Assembly (NCBI RefSeq): GCF_018332655.1
Contig: NZ_BOQL01000028.1
Span: forward strand, 80,299 to 144,298
Direction of reading: 5' to 3'
Length of the DNA: 64,000 nucleotides
Source of the DNA: Actinoplanes auranticolor
GTDB lineage: Bacteria > Actinomycetota > Actinomycetes > Mycobacteriales > Micromonosporaceae
In this document: in pieces, positions 1 through 7,071 of the stretch
Position numbering within the stretch: position 1 is the first letter of the stretch
How the letters are laid out: each line of letters begins with the position of its first letter
The notes under the pieces: generated by a model
Told to the model about the DNA's origin: nothing
Databases searched by the model: none
What the model saw: only the letters and a program-made list of their open reading frames with translations
Position numbers and translations under genes: made by a program

Positions 1-171
1 CAGCGGCTGCGGGAGCGGTCGGAGGTGGCTCTGCACCGGCGGTCGGAGCGTACGGCGGCCCGTCAGCTGGCCGCCCGCCGCCGCGCTCACGGGCTGATCG
101 ATCGGCGGGCCGCTCGCCTGGCGCGTGGCCGGACGTACGCCTTCGAGCCCGACCTCGACTGCACGCAGTGA
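1..171 (+). CDS. C-terminal fragment of an unidentified protein
   Basis: An open frame enters from the left edge and stops with TGA at 169-171, giving 56 residues. The fragment is rich in Arg, Ala and Leu and ends with a short acidic tail (FEPDLD), so it looks like an amphipathic or coiled C-terminus. It converges on the next gene with a 19 nt gap. No family can be recognised from this piece. It is called coding because the frame is open from the edge and the strand is free of a competing gene here. Confidence 0.4.
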   Translation, partial: QRLRERSEVALHRRSERTAARQLAARRRAHGLIDRRAARLARGRTYAFEPDLDCTQ

Positions 172-190
172 CGCCCCGGCTGGCCGAGCG

Positions 191-1516
191 TTACGGTATC
201 TGCTGTTTGGCCGGTTCACGACCGGGAGCACACCTGCGGGTGGGCAGCGCCGAGCGGGACAGTGGCAGCAGCGCCGCGATCGTGATCGCCAGCAGCAGCC
301 GCGAGTTGCTCCACAGTGGTGGGCCGAGCGCCGGGACCGGCAGCAGCATTACCACGAGCACCAGGGCCGGCCAGGCGCGCCGGGCCCAGGCCGGACCGCG
401 TACGGGCAGGAGCACGGCGAGGACCAGCCAGATCTGATGATGGGTCCAGGAGACCGGGGAGAGCACCACACTCGCCGCCCCGGTCAGCACCAGCGCAGAG
501 AACCAGTCACCGTCACGGGCCCGGCGGGTGGCCCGGTGCAACGCCAACGCGGCGATCACGCCACCGGCCACCAGCACGACGGCCGAGCGCACCGGTGCGG
601 AGAGCTCGACGCGCAGCAGGGCCCCGTTCAGCGACTGGTTGCCGACCGAGGTGATGTAGCCCAGGCGGCTCACGTGCGAGATCTCGGTGGTCCAGAACCG
701 CCACGAATCGCCGGGCAGCGCGACCGCGGCCAGCACGCCGCACGCTGCGAAGGTCGCCGACGCCAGCACGGCAGCGCGCCGGCGACCGGCGAACCAGAGC
801 AGCGGGATGAAGATCAACGGGGTCAGCTTGATCGCGGCGGCCAGCCCGATCAGCAGCCCCTGCCACCGGCTGTGCCGCAGCGTCAGCAGGTCGACCGCGA
901 TCAGGGCGGCGAGGAAGAGACTGACCTGGCCGTACTTCAGATCAGAAGAGACCGGGGCCGACAACACCAGGATCAGGGCGTACGCGGGAGCCCGCCGGCC
1001 CAGCAGCAGCGCCAGCCCGGCGACGGTGACGATCGTGGCCAGGGTCCACGCCAGCTGCAACGGCAGGGTGGGGACGTCGGCGAGGGGCAGGAACACCAGG
1101 CCCGCGAACGGGGGATAGGTGAAGGGGGCGTTGCCGGCGCTGATGAAGTCGTACAGGCTCGCGCCGTGCGTGAGGCCCTCCACCGCGCCGGTGTAGACGC
1201 CCAAGTCGGAGAGGCGGACGTGGGCCGGGCGGGCGAGCACAGCCCAGGCGGTGATCAGCGCCGCCAGCGCGGCGGGCAGCCAGAGCAGGGCGGTGCGCGA
1301 GCTGCGCTGCCCGGTGACGGCCGGAGCCGGGCCGGTGAGACGGTACGCGCGGCGGCCCGCCGTCCAGTGCGCCTCGACCAGGCCGGCGCGCTGCAGGCGT
1401 ACCAGAACGGGGTAGAGCGACCCGCTCGAAACGCCCGCCTCGCGCACCAGGTCGAGACCGTGCCGGGGGCGGCCGGGCTCGGCCGCCAGGCTCGCCAGCA
1501 CCGCTGCCTGGCTCAT
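191..1516 (-). CDS. PadR-type winged helix fused to a GT87 polyprenol-dependent mannosyltransferase
   Basis: 441 residues. Residues 1-65 read as a PadR winged-helix DNA-binding domain (SGSLYPVLVRLQRAGLVEAH, then a wing ending in YRLT), which normally makes up a small soluble regulator. From about residue 75 the protein becomes a multi-pass membrane protein with the GT87 (DUF2029) pattern: an early extracellular loop with DLGVY and SLYD, then about ten hydrophobic segments. GT87 enzymes are GT-C transferases that use polyprenyl-phosphate-mannose outside the membrane. The ATG overlaps the stop of the upstream membrane-protein gene (4 nt), so the two are translationally coupled, and a true PadR gene heads the operon. 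Seen: both domains in one uninterrupted frame. Inferred: a membrane-tethered regulator or a fossil fusion. Confidence 0.8.
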   Translation of the reverse strand: MSQAAVLASLAAEPGRPRHGLDLVREAGVSSGSLYPVLVRLQRAGLVEAHWTAGRRAYRLTGPAPAVTGQRSSRTALLWLPAALAALITAWAVLARPAHVRLSDLGVYTGAVEGLTHGASLYDFISAGNAPFTYPPFAGLVFLPLADVPTLPLQLAWTLATIVTVAGLALLLGRRAPAYALILVLSAPVSSDLKYGQVSLFLAALIAVDLLTLRHSRWQGLLIGLAAAIKLTPLIFIPLLWFAGRRRAAVLASATFAACGVLAAVALPGDSWRFWTTEISHVSRLGYITSVGNQSLNGALLRVELSAPVRSAVVLVAGGVIAALALHRATRRARDGDWFSALVLTGAASVVLSPVSWTHHQIWLVLAVLLPVRGPAWARRAWPALVLVVMLLPVPALGPPLWSNSRLLLAITIAALLPLSRSALPTRRCAPGREPAKQQIP

Positions 1517-2652
1517 GAGGTGCGGCGGGCCGGGGCGCCGAGGTGGGCCACCAGCAGGCCGATCAGCAATGCGACGGCCACCCGGCCCGCCGGGTGGGCG
1601 AGGAAGCCGAAGCCGAAGACCGCCGAGTTGTCCACCAGCCGGTGCAGGGTCAGCTCGGCCGCGCCGCCCGAGCGGCGCAGCACCTCACCGACGGCCAGCC
1701 CGCCCAGGCCGGCCACCACGCCGAGCGCGACCTTGCCGGCGGCGTCCTGGGACGGCACCGCTGCCGGCCGGTGGGGCGAACCCCGGCGCAGCAGGCCGGC
1801 GACGACCGCGACCGAACACAGGGTGAGCGGGCCGATCATCGCGGAGGCGTTGCCCAGCAGGACATCTGAAGCATGGAAGGCGGGGCCGGCCTGTTGCAGG
1901 CTGCCGAACGCGGCGGTGCCGTCCGCGAAGTACGCGCCGAAGTCGGCGATCCCGCCGGGAAGGAGTGCGAGCGGGAACCACAACGGCGCCGAGGCGGCGT
2001 TGACCCCGAGGACCGCGGCCGCGTGCAGGGAACCGGCGGCTGCGGCGAGGTCGAGAGCGAGCACGGCACCGGCGACGGCCGCCCCTGCGGCGAGCACGGT
2101 GCGGCCCGTGGCCCGCAAGCTGGTGCTCACCCGTACGGTCGCAGCGGTCAGGATCGTCCACACCAGCACCGCGGGACCGATGTCGATCCAGCCCATGAAC
2201 GGCATGACCGCCACCTGGTTACCGGCCAGCAGGAAGGCGTAACCGGCCGCACCCAGCAGCACCACCCGGCGTACGGTCGTGCGGCCACTGACCGTCACCA
2301 TCACGGCCGCCGCGGTGACCAGCGCCAAGGCCCCGGCGATCGCGCCGAAACGCCCTTGCGCCAGGTGGGCGGCGTTGAACAGAGCCGCCGCCAGCAGGGT
2401 CAGCGCGGCCGGCACCGACAGCGTGCGGGCCCAGCCGGCACCGCGCTGCGCCCAGGTCACCGGCTCCTCGTCCGCCTCCTCGACGGCGGGGGAGACGGCC
2501 AGGCTGCCGGCGAAAGCCAGTCCGCGCCAGCTCGGTCCCATGGCGTCCAGCTCGCCGTGCCATTCCCGCGCCAGCTCGTCACGCAGGTCGGCCGGCCAGC
2601 GCCGGGCGGCGGAGTCGACCAGGCGGCGCGCCAGGTGGTCGGCCGCCCTCAT
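1513..2652 (-). CDS. Polytopic membrane protein of a PadR operon
   Basis: 379 residues. The first 40 residues are soluble and amphipathic (RRLVDSAARRWPADLRDELA), resembling the short cytoplasmic prefix often found on permease-like proteins encoded beside PadR regulators. About nine hydrophobic segments follow. There is no ATP-binding or transporter signature, so the function is unknown. Its start overlaps the padR stop and its own stop overlaps the start of the PadR/GT87 fusion, making a tight three-gene unit probably controlled by the PadR protein. Confidence 0.8.
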   Translation of the reverse strand: MRAADHLARRLVDSAARRWPADLRDELAREWHGELDAMGPSWRGLAFAGSLAVSPAVEEADEEPVTWAQRGAGWARTLSVPAALTLLAAALFNAAHLAQGRFGAIAGALALVTAAAVMVTVSGRTTVRRVVLLGAAGYAFLLAGNQVAVMPFMGWIDIGPAVLVWTILTAATVRVSTSLRATGRTVLAAGAAVAGAVLALDLAAAAGSLHAAAVLGVNAASAPLWFPLALLPGGIADFGAYFADGTAAFGSLQQAGPAFHASDVLLGNASAMIGPLTLCSVAVVAGLLRRGSPHRPAAVPSQDAAGKVALGVVAGLGGLAVGEVLRRSGGAAELTLHRLVDNSAVFGFGFLAHPAGRVAVALLIGLLVAHLGAPARRTS

Positions 2653-2972
2653 GCCGGCTGCGCCTTCGTGCCGGGCAGGGCCACCCGGGCCATCTGCTGC
2701 TGCATGGCCGCGACCTCACGCCGGGCCTCGACGGCGCCGTCCGTGGTGAGCCGGTAGTAGCGCCGGGTGGGGCGGCCCTCGGCGGCCGGATCGGTCTGCT
2801 CCCAGCGCGACTCCACCCAGCCGGCCCGCTCGAGGCGGACCAGGATCGGGTAGAGGGTGCCGCTGGGCAGGCCGGTGGCCTGCATGAGCTGCAGGCCGTA
2901 GCGCTCGGCGGCGGGATCGGCGAGCAGCGCCGCCACCACCTTGAGCACCGACGTGGTCATCCGGGGAGGCAT
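2649..2972 (-). CDS. PadR family transcriptional regulator
   Basis: 107 residues with the compact PadR fold: helix-turn-helix in the first 45 residues (GLQLMQATGLPSGTLYPILV), recognition region ERAGWVESRWE, a wing ending RRYYRLT, and a C-terminal dimerisation helix (GAVEARREVAAMQQQMARV). PadR proteins usually repress an adjacent membrane-protein operon and are relieved by small ligands or stress. The start at 2972 lies inside a perfect palindrome; an in-frame ATG at 2960 is an alternative start, and neither has a clear Shine-Dalgarno sequence. First gene of the three-gene operon reading towards 191. Confidence 0.9.
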   Translation of the reverse strand: MPPRMTTSVLKVVAALLADPAAERYGLQLMQATGLPSGTLYPILVRLERAGWVESRWEQTDPAAEGRPTRRYYRLTTDGAVEARREVAAMQQQMARVALPGTKAQPA

Positions 2973-2987
2973 GTAGGTACTCTACAT
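2971..2987. promoter_or_regulatory. Probable PadR operator overlapping the padR start
   Basis: The sequence ATGTAG-GTACT-CTACAT is a perfect 6-5-6 inverted repeat. It fits the known PadR-box shape ATGT-N8-10-ACAT. It covers the padR start codon at 2970-2972 and the last codon and stop of the MOSC remnant. This arrangement suggests autorepression of the padR operon. Confidence 0.7.
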
Positions 2988-3447
2988 AGGGTCGGCAACC
3001 ATGTCACTCAGCAGCTCGATCCGGCCTGCGCGCTCGACGGTCGCCCAAACGCCGAAGGTCATGTCGTGGTGCTCCGCCACCGTCCGCAGCAGCCCGCCGT
3101 GCTCCGGGACGCCCTCCTGGGCGAGGTCGATCATCGCGCACCGGGTCAGCCGCCGCCGGGGCCGCAGCACGACCCGGTCACCGATGCGGAGATCCCGCCC
3201 CAGCCACTCCTCCTCCGGGAAGCCGTCGCCGGGCACGTCGATGAGCAGGTTCGCCCGGAACCGCAGCGGATCGACCGCCTCCCCGGTCAGGTCCCGCAGC
3301 CGGCGCAGGGCGGCGGTGCTTGCCGTCGGGGTCGCGTACCGCCCAGAGCCGGTCGCCGGCGAGCCCGCGCTGGTCGACCTCAGCGACCGGCGGCCGCTCA
3401 CCCAGCAGGGACTTGATGGGATACCGGCGGATCTCCAGGACCTTCAT
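2982..3447 (-). pseudogene. MOSC-domain protein, frameshifted and internally shortened
   Basis: The N-terminal 38 residues (MKVLEIRRYPIKSLLGE, then GLAGDRLWAVRDPDGKH) are a typical MOSC N-terminal start. The reading frame then turns to Arg/Gly-rich nonsense, while the adjacent frame supplies a typical MOSC C-terminus (DPLRFRANLLID, EEWLGRDLRIGDRVVL, LTRCAMIDLAQEG). The switch lies near 3300-3340. The combined length is about 155 residues, against 230-280 for the family, so a central segment is also missing. MOSC proteins use or deliver molybdenum cofactor. A sequencing error alone would not explain the missing middle, so this is called a pseudogene. Confidence 0.75.
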
Positions 3448-3609
3448 CAGCTGACTCTTTCGTGTCCGCTCCTGGATTGCATCCGGTCGGACCGACCTGG
3501 CGGCCGATCATCCGAGATCCGGGCGTGGACGCTGTGTCTGGTGGCTGCGGGCATCCACAGTGTTCGGGCGGTCGCTTCCCGCCCACTCTGCCGTCGCTCG
3601 GGAGTTCTC

Positions 3610-3994
3610 ATGGCGTATCCGCCCCAGCCGCCGTACGACCCGCACCAGCCGCCGCAGTACCCGCAGATCCCGGTCGTGCCGCCGGGCCCGCCGGCGGCGT
3701 TCACCGGCTACGGGCCGCAGTACGACTCCAGCCAGCCGCAGCCGCCGCGTCGCAGCCTGCTGCCGTGGCTGGCGCTGGCCGTCACCCCTGGTCGTGGCCG
3801 GCACGGGCGGGTGGTTCATCTACGACAGGGTCATCCGGACGGATCCCGGGGTGGCGGCCTGTGAGGCGATCCGGGACGACGAGAAGTCGGTGGACGGCGA
3901 GGATGGCGACAAGACGATGACCGAGCACATGACCGGGCTGCAGTCGGCGTGCGCGGACCAGGGCGTCATCGTCGATCTGACGATGGGTCAGTAG
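3610..3994 (+). pseudogene. Proline-rich single-pass membrane protein with a one-base frameshift
   Basis: The frame begins with ATG at 3610 and encodes a Pro/Gln/Tyr-rich cytoplasmic head (MAYPPQPPYDPHQPPQYPQ) and the start of a transmembrane helix (LLPWLALAV). At CCCC (3785-3788) the sense moves by one base. Removing one C gives an unbroken helix (LAVTLVVAGTGGWFIYDR) and an extracytoplasmic tail with two Cys (AACEAIRDD, LQSACADQG) ending at 3994. Actinobacteria encode many such Pro-rich small membrane proteins of unknown role. The lesion is either a homopolymer error or a recent mutation; the C-terminal part keeps sensible composition. Confidence 0.7.
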
Positions 3995-4098
3995 CCGTTG
4001 CCCACCGCACCGGGGCGGCTGCGGCGGGTTGTGCCGGTGATTTCGCACAGAGCCCCGCAAAGGGGAGCTCGTGGTTGACGATCAGGACGGTGAGCTGG

Positions 4099-4171
4099 CG
4101 CGCCCGGCAGGATTCGAACCTGCGACCGACGGATTAGAAGTCCGTTGCTCTATCCGCTGAGCTACGAGCGC
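4099..4171 (-). tRNA. tRNA-Arg (anticodon TCT)
   Basis: On the minus strand the sequence folds as a full cloverleaf: acceptor GCGCTCG pairs with CGGGCGC, the D-arm is GCTCAGCGGATAGAGC, the anticodon stem CGGAC/GTCCG carries TCT, and the T-loop GGTTCGAATCC is canonical. The discriminator is G and CCA is not encoded. It reads the rare AGA codon. It stands alone between the frameshifted membrane-protein gene and a hydrolase gene. Confidence 0.95.
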
Positions 4172-4240
4172 CTGGCCGGCCCACGGAGTGTGCTGGCCAG
4201 CACATACTAGAGTTTCGTCGCCGCCCGGTCGAGCGGGATG

Positions 4241-5251
4241 TCAAGCGGTCGTGGCGTCCGCTTTGTCCTCCGGAGCCGGCGGCACCTCGATCTCCGGCGT
4301 GCCCTTCGGTGGGACGAACGCGTCGACCCATCTGGCCAGTTCCTGGAAGAGCTCGGTGCGTACGTCCTTGCCGGACAGCGTCAGGTCGTGCATGCCGCCG
4401 TCGAAGCGCGCGATCGTCACGCGCGGCCCGAGCCGCGGCGCCCAGCGCACGATGTGTTCCACGTCCAGGACCGAGTCGCTCAGCCGGACGTCCTCGTGCC
4501 AGCTTCTGCCGCGGAAGGTCCGGGTCGAGCAGGCGACCAGGACCGGGGCGTCGATGGCCAGCCCGGCGCGCAGGCGGGCCTGGCCGCGGCGGATCGCTTC
4601 GAGCCATCCGGTACGGACGGGGAAGCCGTTCACCGGTTTCCAGGAGAGGTCGTACGTCCACTCGCCACGGTGGTCACTGTGCAGGCTCTGCCCGTACAGG
4701 CCGGCTGTGCTCATCGGCAGTACCCGGTACGGGTTGCGGCTGCTCGTACGGCCGATCATGTGCGCGAACGGCCGGCGCAGCAGCCAGGGCACGTTGAAGT
4801 CGAAGAACGGGCTGTTCAGGAAGAGGCCGTCAACGATGCCGCGGTCGTGGCGGGAGTGCGACCACAGCGACGTGATCAGGCCGCCGGTGGAGTGGCCGGC
4901 GACCAGCAGCTGGTCGTGGCCGTCGTCCTCGCGGATGATCCGGGCCGCCTCGTCCAGCTCCGGGTAGTACTCGGTGAGGCTGCGCGCGAAGTTCGGCGTC
5001 TGGTGCGGCAGCAGGCTGCGGCCGTACTTGCGCAGGTCCAGCGCGTAGAAGTCCCAGCCGCGTTCGACGAAGAAGTCGGCGAGGTGGGTCTGGAAGAAGT
5101 AGTCGACGAAGCCGTGCACGTACAGCACCGCGCGCCGTGACGGCTTCCCCCCGCGCCGGCGGACCAGGGTCGCGACGACCGGGCCCTCGTCATCGGTGCC
5201 CAGGTCGATGGTGAGCCGCTCGTACGGCAGGCCCAGGACGTCGGTCTCCAC
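4241..5251 (-). CDS. Alpha/beta hydrolase of the serine aminopeptidase S33 / monoacylglycerol lipase type
   Basis: 336 residues. An oxyanion-side HGF motif lies near residue 46, the nucleophile elbow GHSTGG has its Ser at 121, and a C-terminal His (GGMHDL) is near 288, completing a catalytic triad with an Asp of the intervening strand. There is no signal peptide, so the enzyme should be cytoplasmic and act on small acyl esters or lipids. The ATG start follows METDVLGLPYERL. It is transcribed away from ssb, with a 178 nt divergent gap. The substrate cannot be told from sequence. Confidence 0.85.
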   Translation of the reverse strand: METDVLGLPYERLTIDLGTDDEGPVVATLVRRRGGKPSRRAVLYVHGFVDYFFQTHLADFFVERGWDFYALDLRKYGRSLLPHQTPNFARSLTEYYPELDEAARIIREDDGHDQLLVAGHSTGGLITSLWSHSRHDRGIVDGLFLNSPFFDFNVPWLLRRPFAHMIGRTSSRNPYRVLPMSTAGLYGQSLHSDHRGEWTYDLSWKPVNGFPVRTGWLEAIRRGQARLRAGLAIDAPVLVACSTRTFRGRSWHEDVRLSDSVLDVEHIVRWAPRLGPRVTIARFDGGMHDLTLSGKDVRTELFQELARWVDAFVPPKGTPEIEVPPAPEDKADATTA

Positions 5252-5429
5252 GCCGCCAGGTTACCCACGCGTAGAGACCTTCGCGCCATACCAGATCAGC
5301 CGGAATCTCCGTGCCCATCCACATTCCCCCGTCGTCCACAGGCTCGCGCCGCTTCCGAAGCGGACACCAGGGCGGTCGGAGCACGCTGCTTCCCAGATCG
5401 CCCGCCGTACCCCTCGAGAAGGAGACGCA

Positions 5430-6314
5430 GTGTTCGACACCAACATCGTGGTGGTCGGGAACGTCCTGACCGCGCCGGAATGGCGCCGCACCGCCAGCAC
5501 CAACGCCCTGGTCGCCAACTTCCGGGTGGCGTCGACCGCCCGCCGGATGGACAAGGAGACCGGCCGCTGGGTGGACGGCAACCAGTTCCGGGTACGCGTG
5601 AACTGCTGGCGCCGGCTCGCCGAGGGAGTGGCGGCTTCCGTCACGGTCGGCGATCCGGTCGTGGTGGCGGGACGCCTCTACACCCGCGACTGGACCGACT
5701 CGGAAGGCAACCTGCGCACGACGTACGAGATGGAGGCGGTGTCCGTCGGTCACGACCTGGCCCGCGGCCGGGGCCGGTTCTTCCGCAACAAGCCGACGAC
5801 GGCGACGAGCGCGACCGAGACGGCCGAGGCCGACGGCCAGATCCGCGGGGAGACGGCCGTGCCGGTCGCGGAGGACGAGGCACCCACGGTGTACGGCGAC
5901 GGCGTGCTGGACGGCGACGAGCCGACGTTCGAGGAGGTGCCTGGCATGACGCCGGGTGGCTTCGATCCGCTGGCGGCGCTGCGTGGTGGCAGCATCGAGC
6001 CGTTCGACACGGCGATGGTCATGCCGGCTGCGGACGCCATCCCGGTTCCGAAGCCCGGCGACTCGGAGCCGGATCCGGCGCCTGCTCCGGAGCCGGGCTC
6101 GGAGGACGACCCAGACCCCGACTCCGCGCCGGCTCCCGGCCCGGTTCCGGGTCCCGGGCCGAGTGTCCGCTCCGGTTCCCGGTCAAGCCGGTCCGCGGAT
6201 CGGGGATCCGCCGGGATCGGCGCCGGAGCGGATCAGCCCGAGGCGGACGGCGAGAGTTCGGCCCGCCGCACTGGCCGGGGCCGCAGCGTCAGGCGCCAGC
6301 CCGTCCCCGCCTGA
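5430..6314 (+). CDS. ssb: Single-stranded DNA-binding protein (SSB, accessory paralogue)
   Basis: 294 residues from a GTG preceded by GAAGGAG. Residues 1-110 form an OB fold with the SSB landmarks VVGNVLTAPEWRR, FRVASTARR, VNCWRRLAE and VVVAGRLYTRDW. The remaining 180 residues are a Pro/Asp/Glu-rich disordered tail that turns basic (SSARRTGRGRSVRRQPVPA). The tail lacks the acidic DDDIPF-type tip that canonical SSBs use to recruit repair and replication proteins, so this is probably not the housekeeping SSB. It matches the position of the ssb-like Rv2478c beside ettA in mycobacteria, although the cobalamin and other genes now lie between them. Confidence 0.85.
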   Translation: MFDTNIVVVGNVLTAPEWRRTASTNALVANFRVASTARRMDKETGRWVDGNQFRVRVNCWRRLAEGVAASVTVGDPVVVAGRLYTRDWTDSEGNLRTTYEMEAVSVGHDLARGRGRFFRNKPTTATSATETAEADGQIRGETAVPVAEDEAPTVYGDGVLDGDEPTFEEVPGMTPGGFDPLAALRGGSIEPFDTAMVMPAADAIPVPKPGDSEPDPAPAPEPGSEDDPDPDSAPAPGPVPGPGPSVRSGSRSSRSADRGSAGIGAGADQPEADGESSARRTGRGRSVRRQPVPA

Positions 6315-6561
6315 CCGCCTGTACTGCGTGACCGCCTGGCCTGCCTGCCTCGGCCTGCTGCCGGCGTGATCGCCTCCTGAACTGCCGTCGTTGCGAGCCG
6401 ACTTCCCCCGCGGGTTCGCGACGGCGGCACCGGACCGGCCCCTCCCTTCCGCCCACCCGGCCGACAGCCTTGTGTCCCGGCGCCGACCTCCGCGGCCGCC
6501 ACCGCAAGGGCAGGTCGGACGGTACGCACCGGGCTTCGGTGCGGGTGGTCGAGGGCCGGCC

Positions 6562-6604
6562 GGCCGGTGGGCCTCGCCGGGGGTGTATGCGAGGCCCACC
6601 GGCC
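6562..6604. repeat. 15 bp perfect hairpin
   Basis: Arms GGCCGGTGGGCCTCG and CGAGGCCCACCGGCC are exact reverse complements around a 13 nt loop (6577-6589). The next hairpin begins at the adjacent base. Confidence 0.9.
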
Positions 6605-6642
6605 CGGCGGACGGATGCTCGGTGGTCGGCATCCGTCCGCCG
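6605..6642. repeat. 14 bp perfect hairpin with loop TCGGTGGTCG
   Basis: Arms CGGCGGACGGATGC and GCATCCGTCCGCCG enclose the 10 nt loop TCGGTGGTCG (6619-6628). The same loop sequence recurs in the hairpin at 6798-6833 although the stems are unrelated. Confidence 0.9.
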
Positions 6643-6753
6643 AACCCCCTGCCGCGCGGTCCCGGTGACCGCCGGCGGTCCGGTCGCCGTCCCCTGCGGG
6701 CGGGCGACGGCCGGGCCCTGAACGTGGCGGCGGAAGGTTTCCGTCGCTGAAGT

Positions 6754-6795
6754 CCGGTCGATCCGGCGCGCCGGTGAGGCGTCCGGATCGACCGG
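6754..6795. repeat. 13 bp perfect hairpin
   Basis: Arms CCGGTCGATCCGG and CCGGATCGACCGG flank a 16 nt loop. Each arm is itself nearly palindromic around GATC. Confidence 0.9.
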
Positions 6796-6797
6796 GC

Positions 6798-6833
6798 GGC
6801 GGGTGGGTGTTCGGTGGTCGACACCCACCCGCC
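6798..6833. repeat. 13 bp perfect hairpin with loop TCGGTGGTCG
   Basis: Arms GGCGGGTGGGTGT and ACACCCACCCGCC enclose TCGGTGGTCG (6811-6820), identical to the loop at 6619-6628. It begins 2 nt after the preceding hairpin. Confidence 0.9.
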
Positions 6834-6841
6834 TGCCCCCA

Positions 6842-6930
6842 GCCGCCCGTCCTGCTCCGGGGCGCTCCCCCCTGAGAGAAAGGCGCAACCGCTCGGCCAA
6901 GCGGACCTGCGCCCGAGCAGGACGGGCGGC
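6842..6930. repeat. 16 bp long-range stem enclosing competing inner pairings
   Basis: Bases 6842-6857 pair perfectly with 6915-6930 (arm GCCGCCCGTCCTGCTC). Inside, segment 6908-6914 can pair either with 6860-6865 (GGGCGC/GCGCCC) or with 6882-6887 (GGCGCA/TGCGCC), and a small hairpin CCGCT-CGGCCA-AGCGG sits at 6889-6904. The two inner pairings are mutually exclusive. Confidence 0.8.
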
Positions 6931-7071
6931 CCCCACCGGCCGCCACAACCGTGGCCGGCCATCGGCTCGGCCCGGTCAGCCCGGCCGGGTCTGAGACGCG
7001 GCTCGGTGTAAGGACGGCCCGACGGGTGGGCGGGCCGGGACCGGCAAGGAAGGCTCACTAGGGTGGTCGGA

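Larger units (their letters stand above)
6384..6960. repeat. Array of perfect long hairpins in a 748 nt intergenic region
   Basis: Between ssb and cobD (6315-7062) no frame has plausible protein composition. Instead at least nine stem-loops lie one after another: 6384-6425 (bulged), 6525-6543 (7 bp), 6562-6604 (15 bp), 6605-6642 (14 bp), 6727-6747 (9 bp, one G-U), 6754-6795 (13 bp), 6798-6833 (13 bp), 6842-6930 (16 bp outer stem with inner pairings) and 6938-6960 (9 bp, one bulge). Stem sequences differ from one another but are internally perfect, so structure rather than sequence seems preserved. No T-tract follows any of them, so simple rho-independent termination is not indicated. Could be a structured RNA, a processed leader of the cob operon, or a protein-binding DNA element. 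Confidence 0.8.

Noticed and set aside
125..2242. A 705-residue plus-strand open frame
   Set aside because: It is antisense to three well-supported genes and its product is Gln/Arg/Gly/His-rich with no domains, typical of a GC-rich shadow frame.
6562..6833. attC-like recombination sites
   Set aside because: The hairpins lack the extrahelical bases and conserved simple sites of attC, and there is no integrase or gene cassette.
6871..6882. CTGAGA resembling a TPP riboswitch word
   Set aside because: The partner words of the thi-box are absent nearby, and downstream genes are B12 genes, not thiamin genes.
6315..7062. A cobalamin riboswitch before cobD
   Set aside because: I could not find the B12-box words in the region, and a -10 box 7 nt before GTG 7072 leaves no leader for an aptamer.
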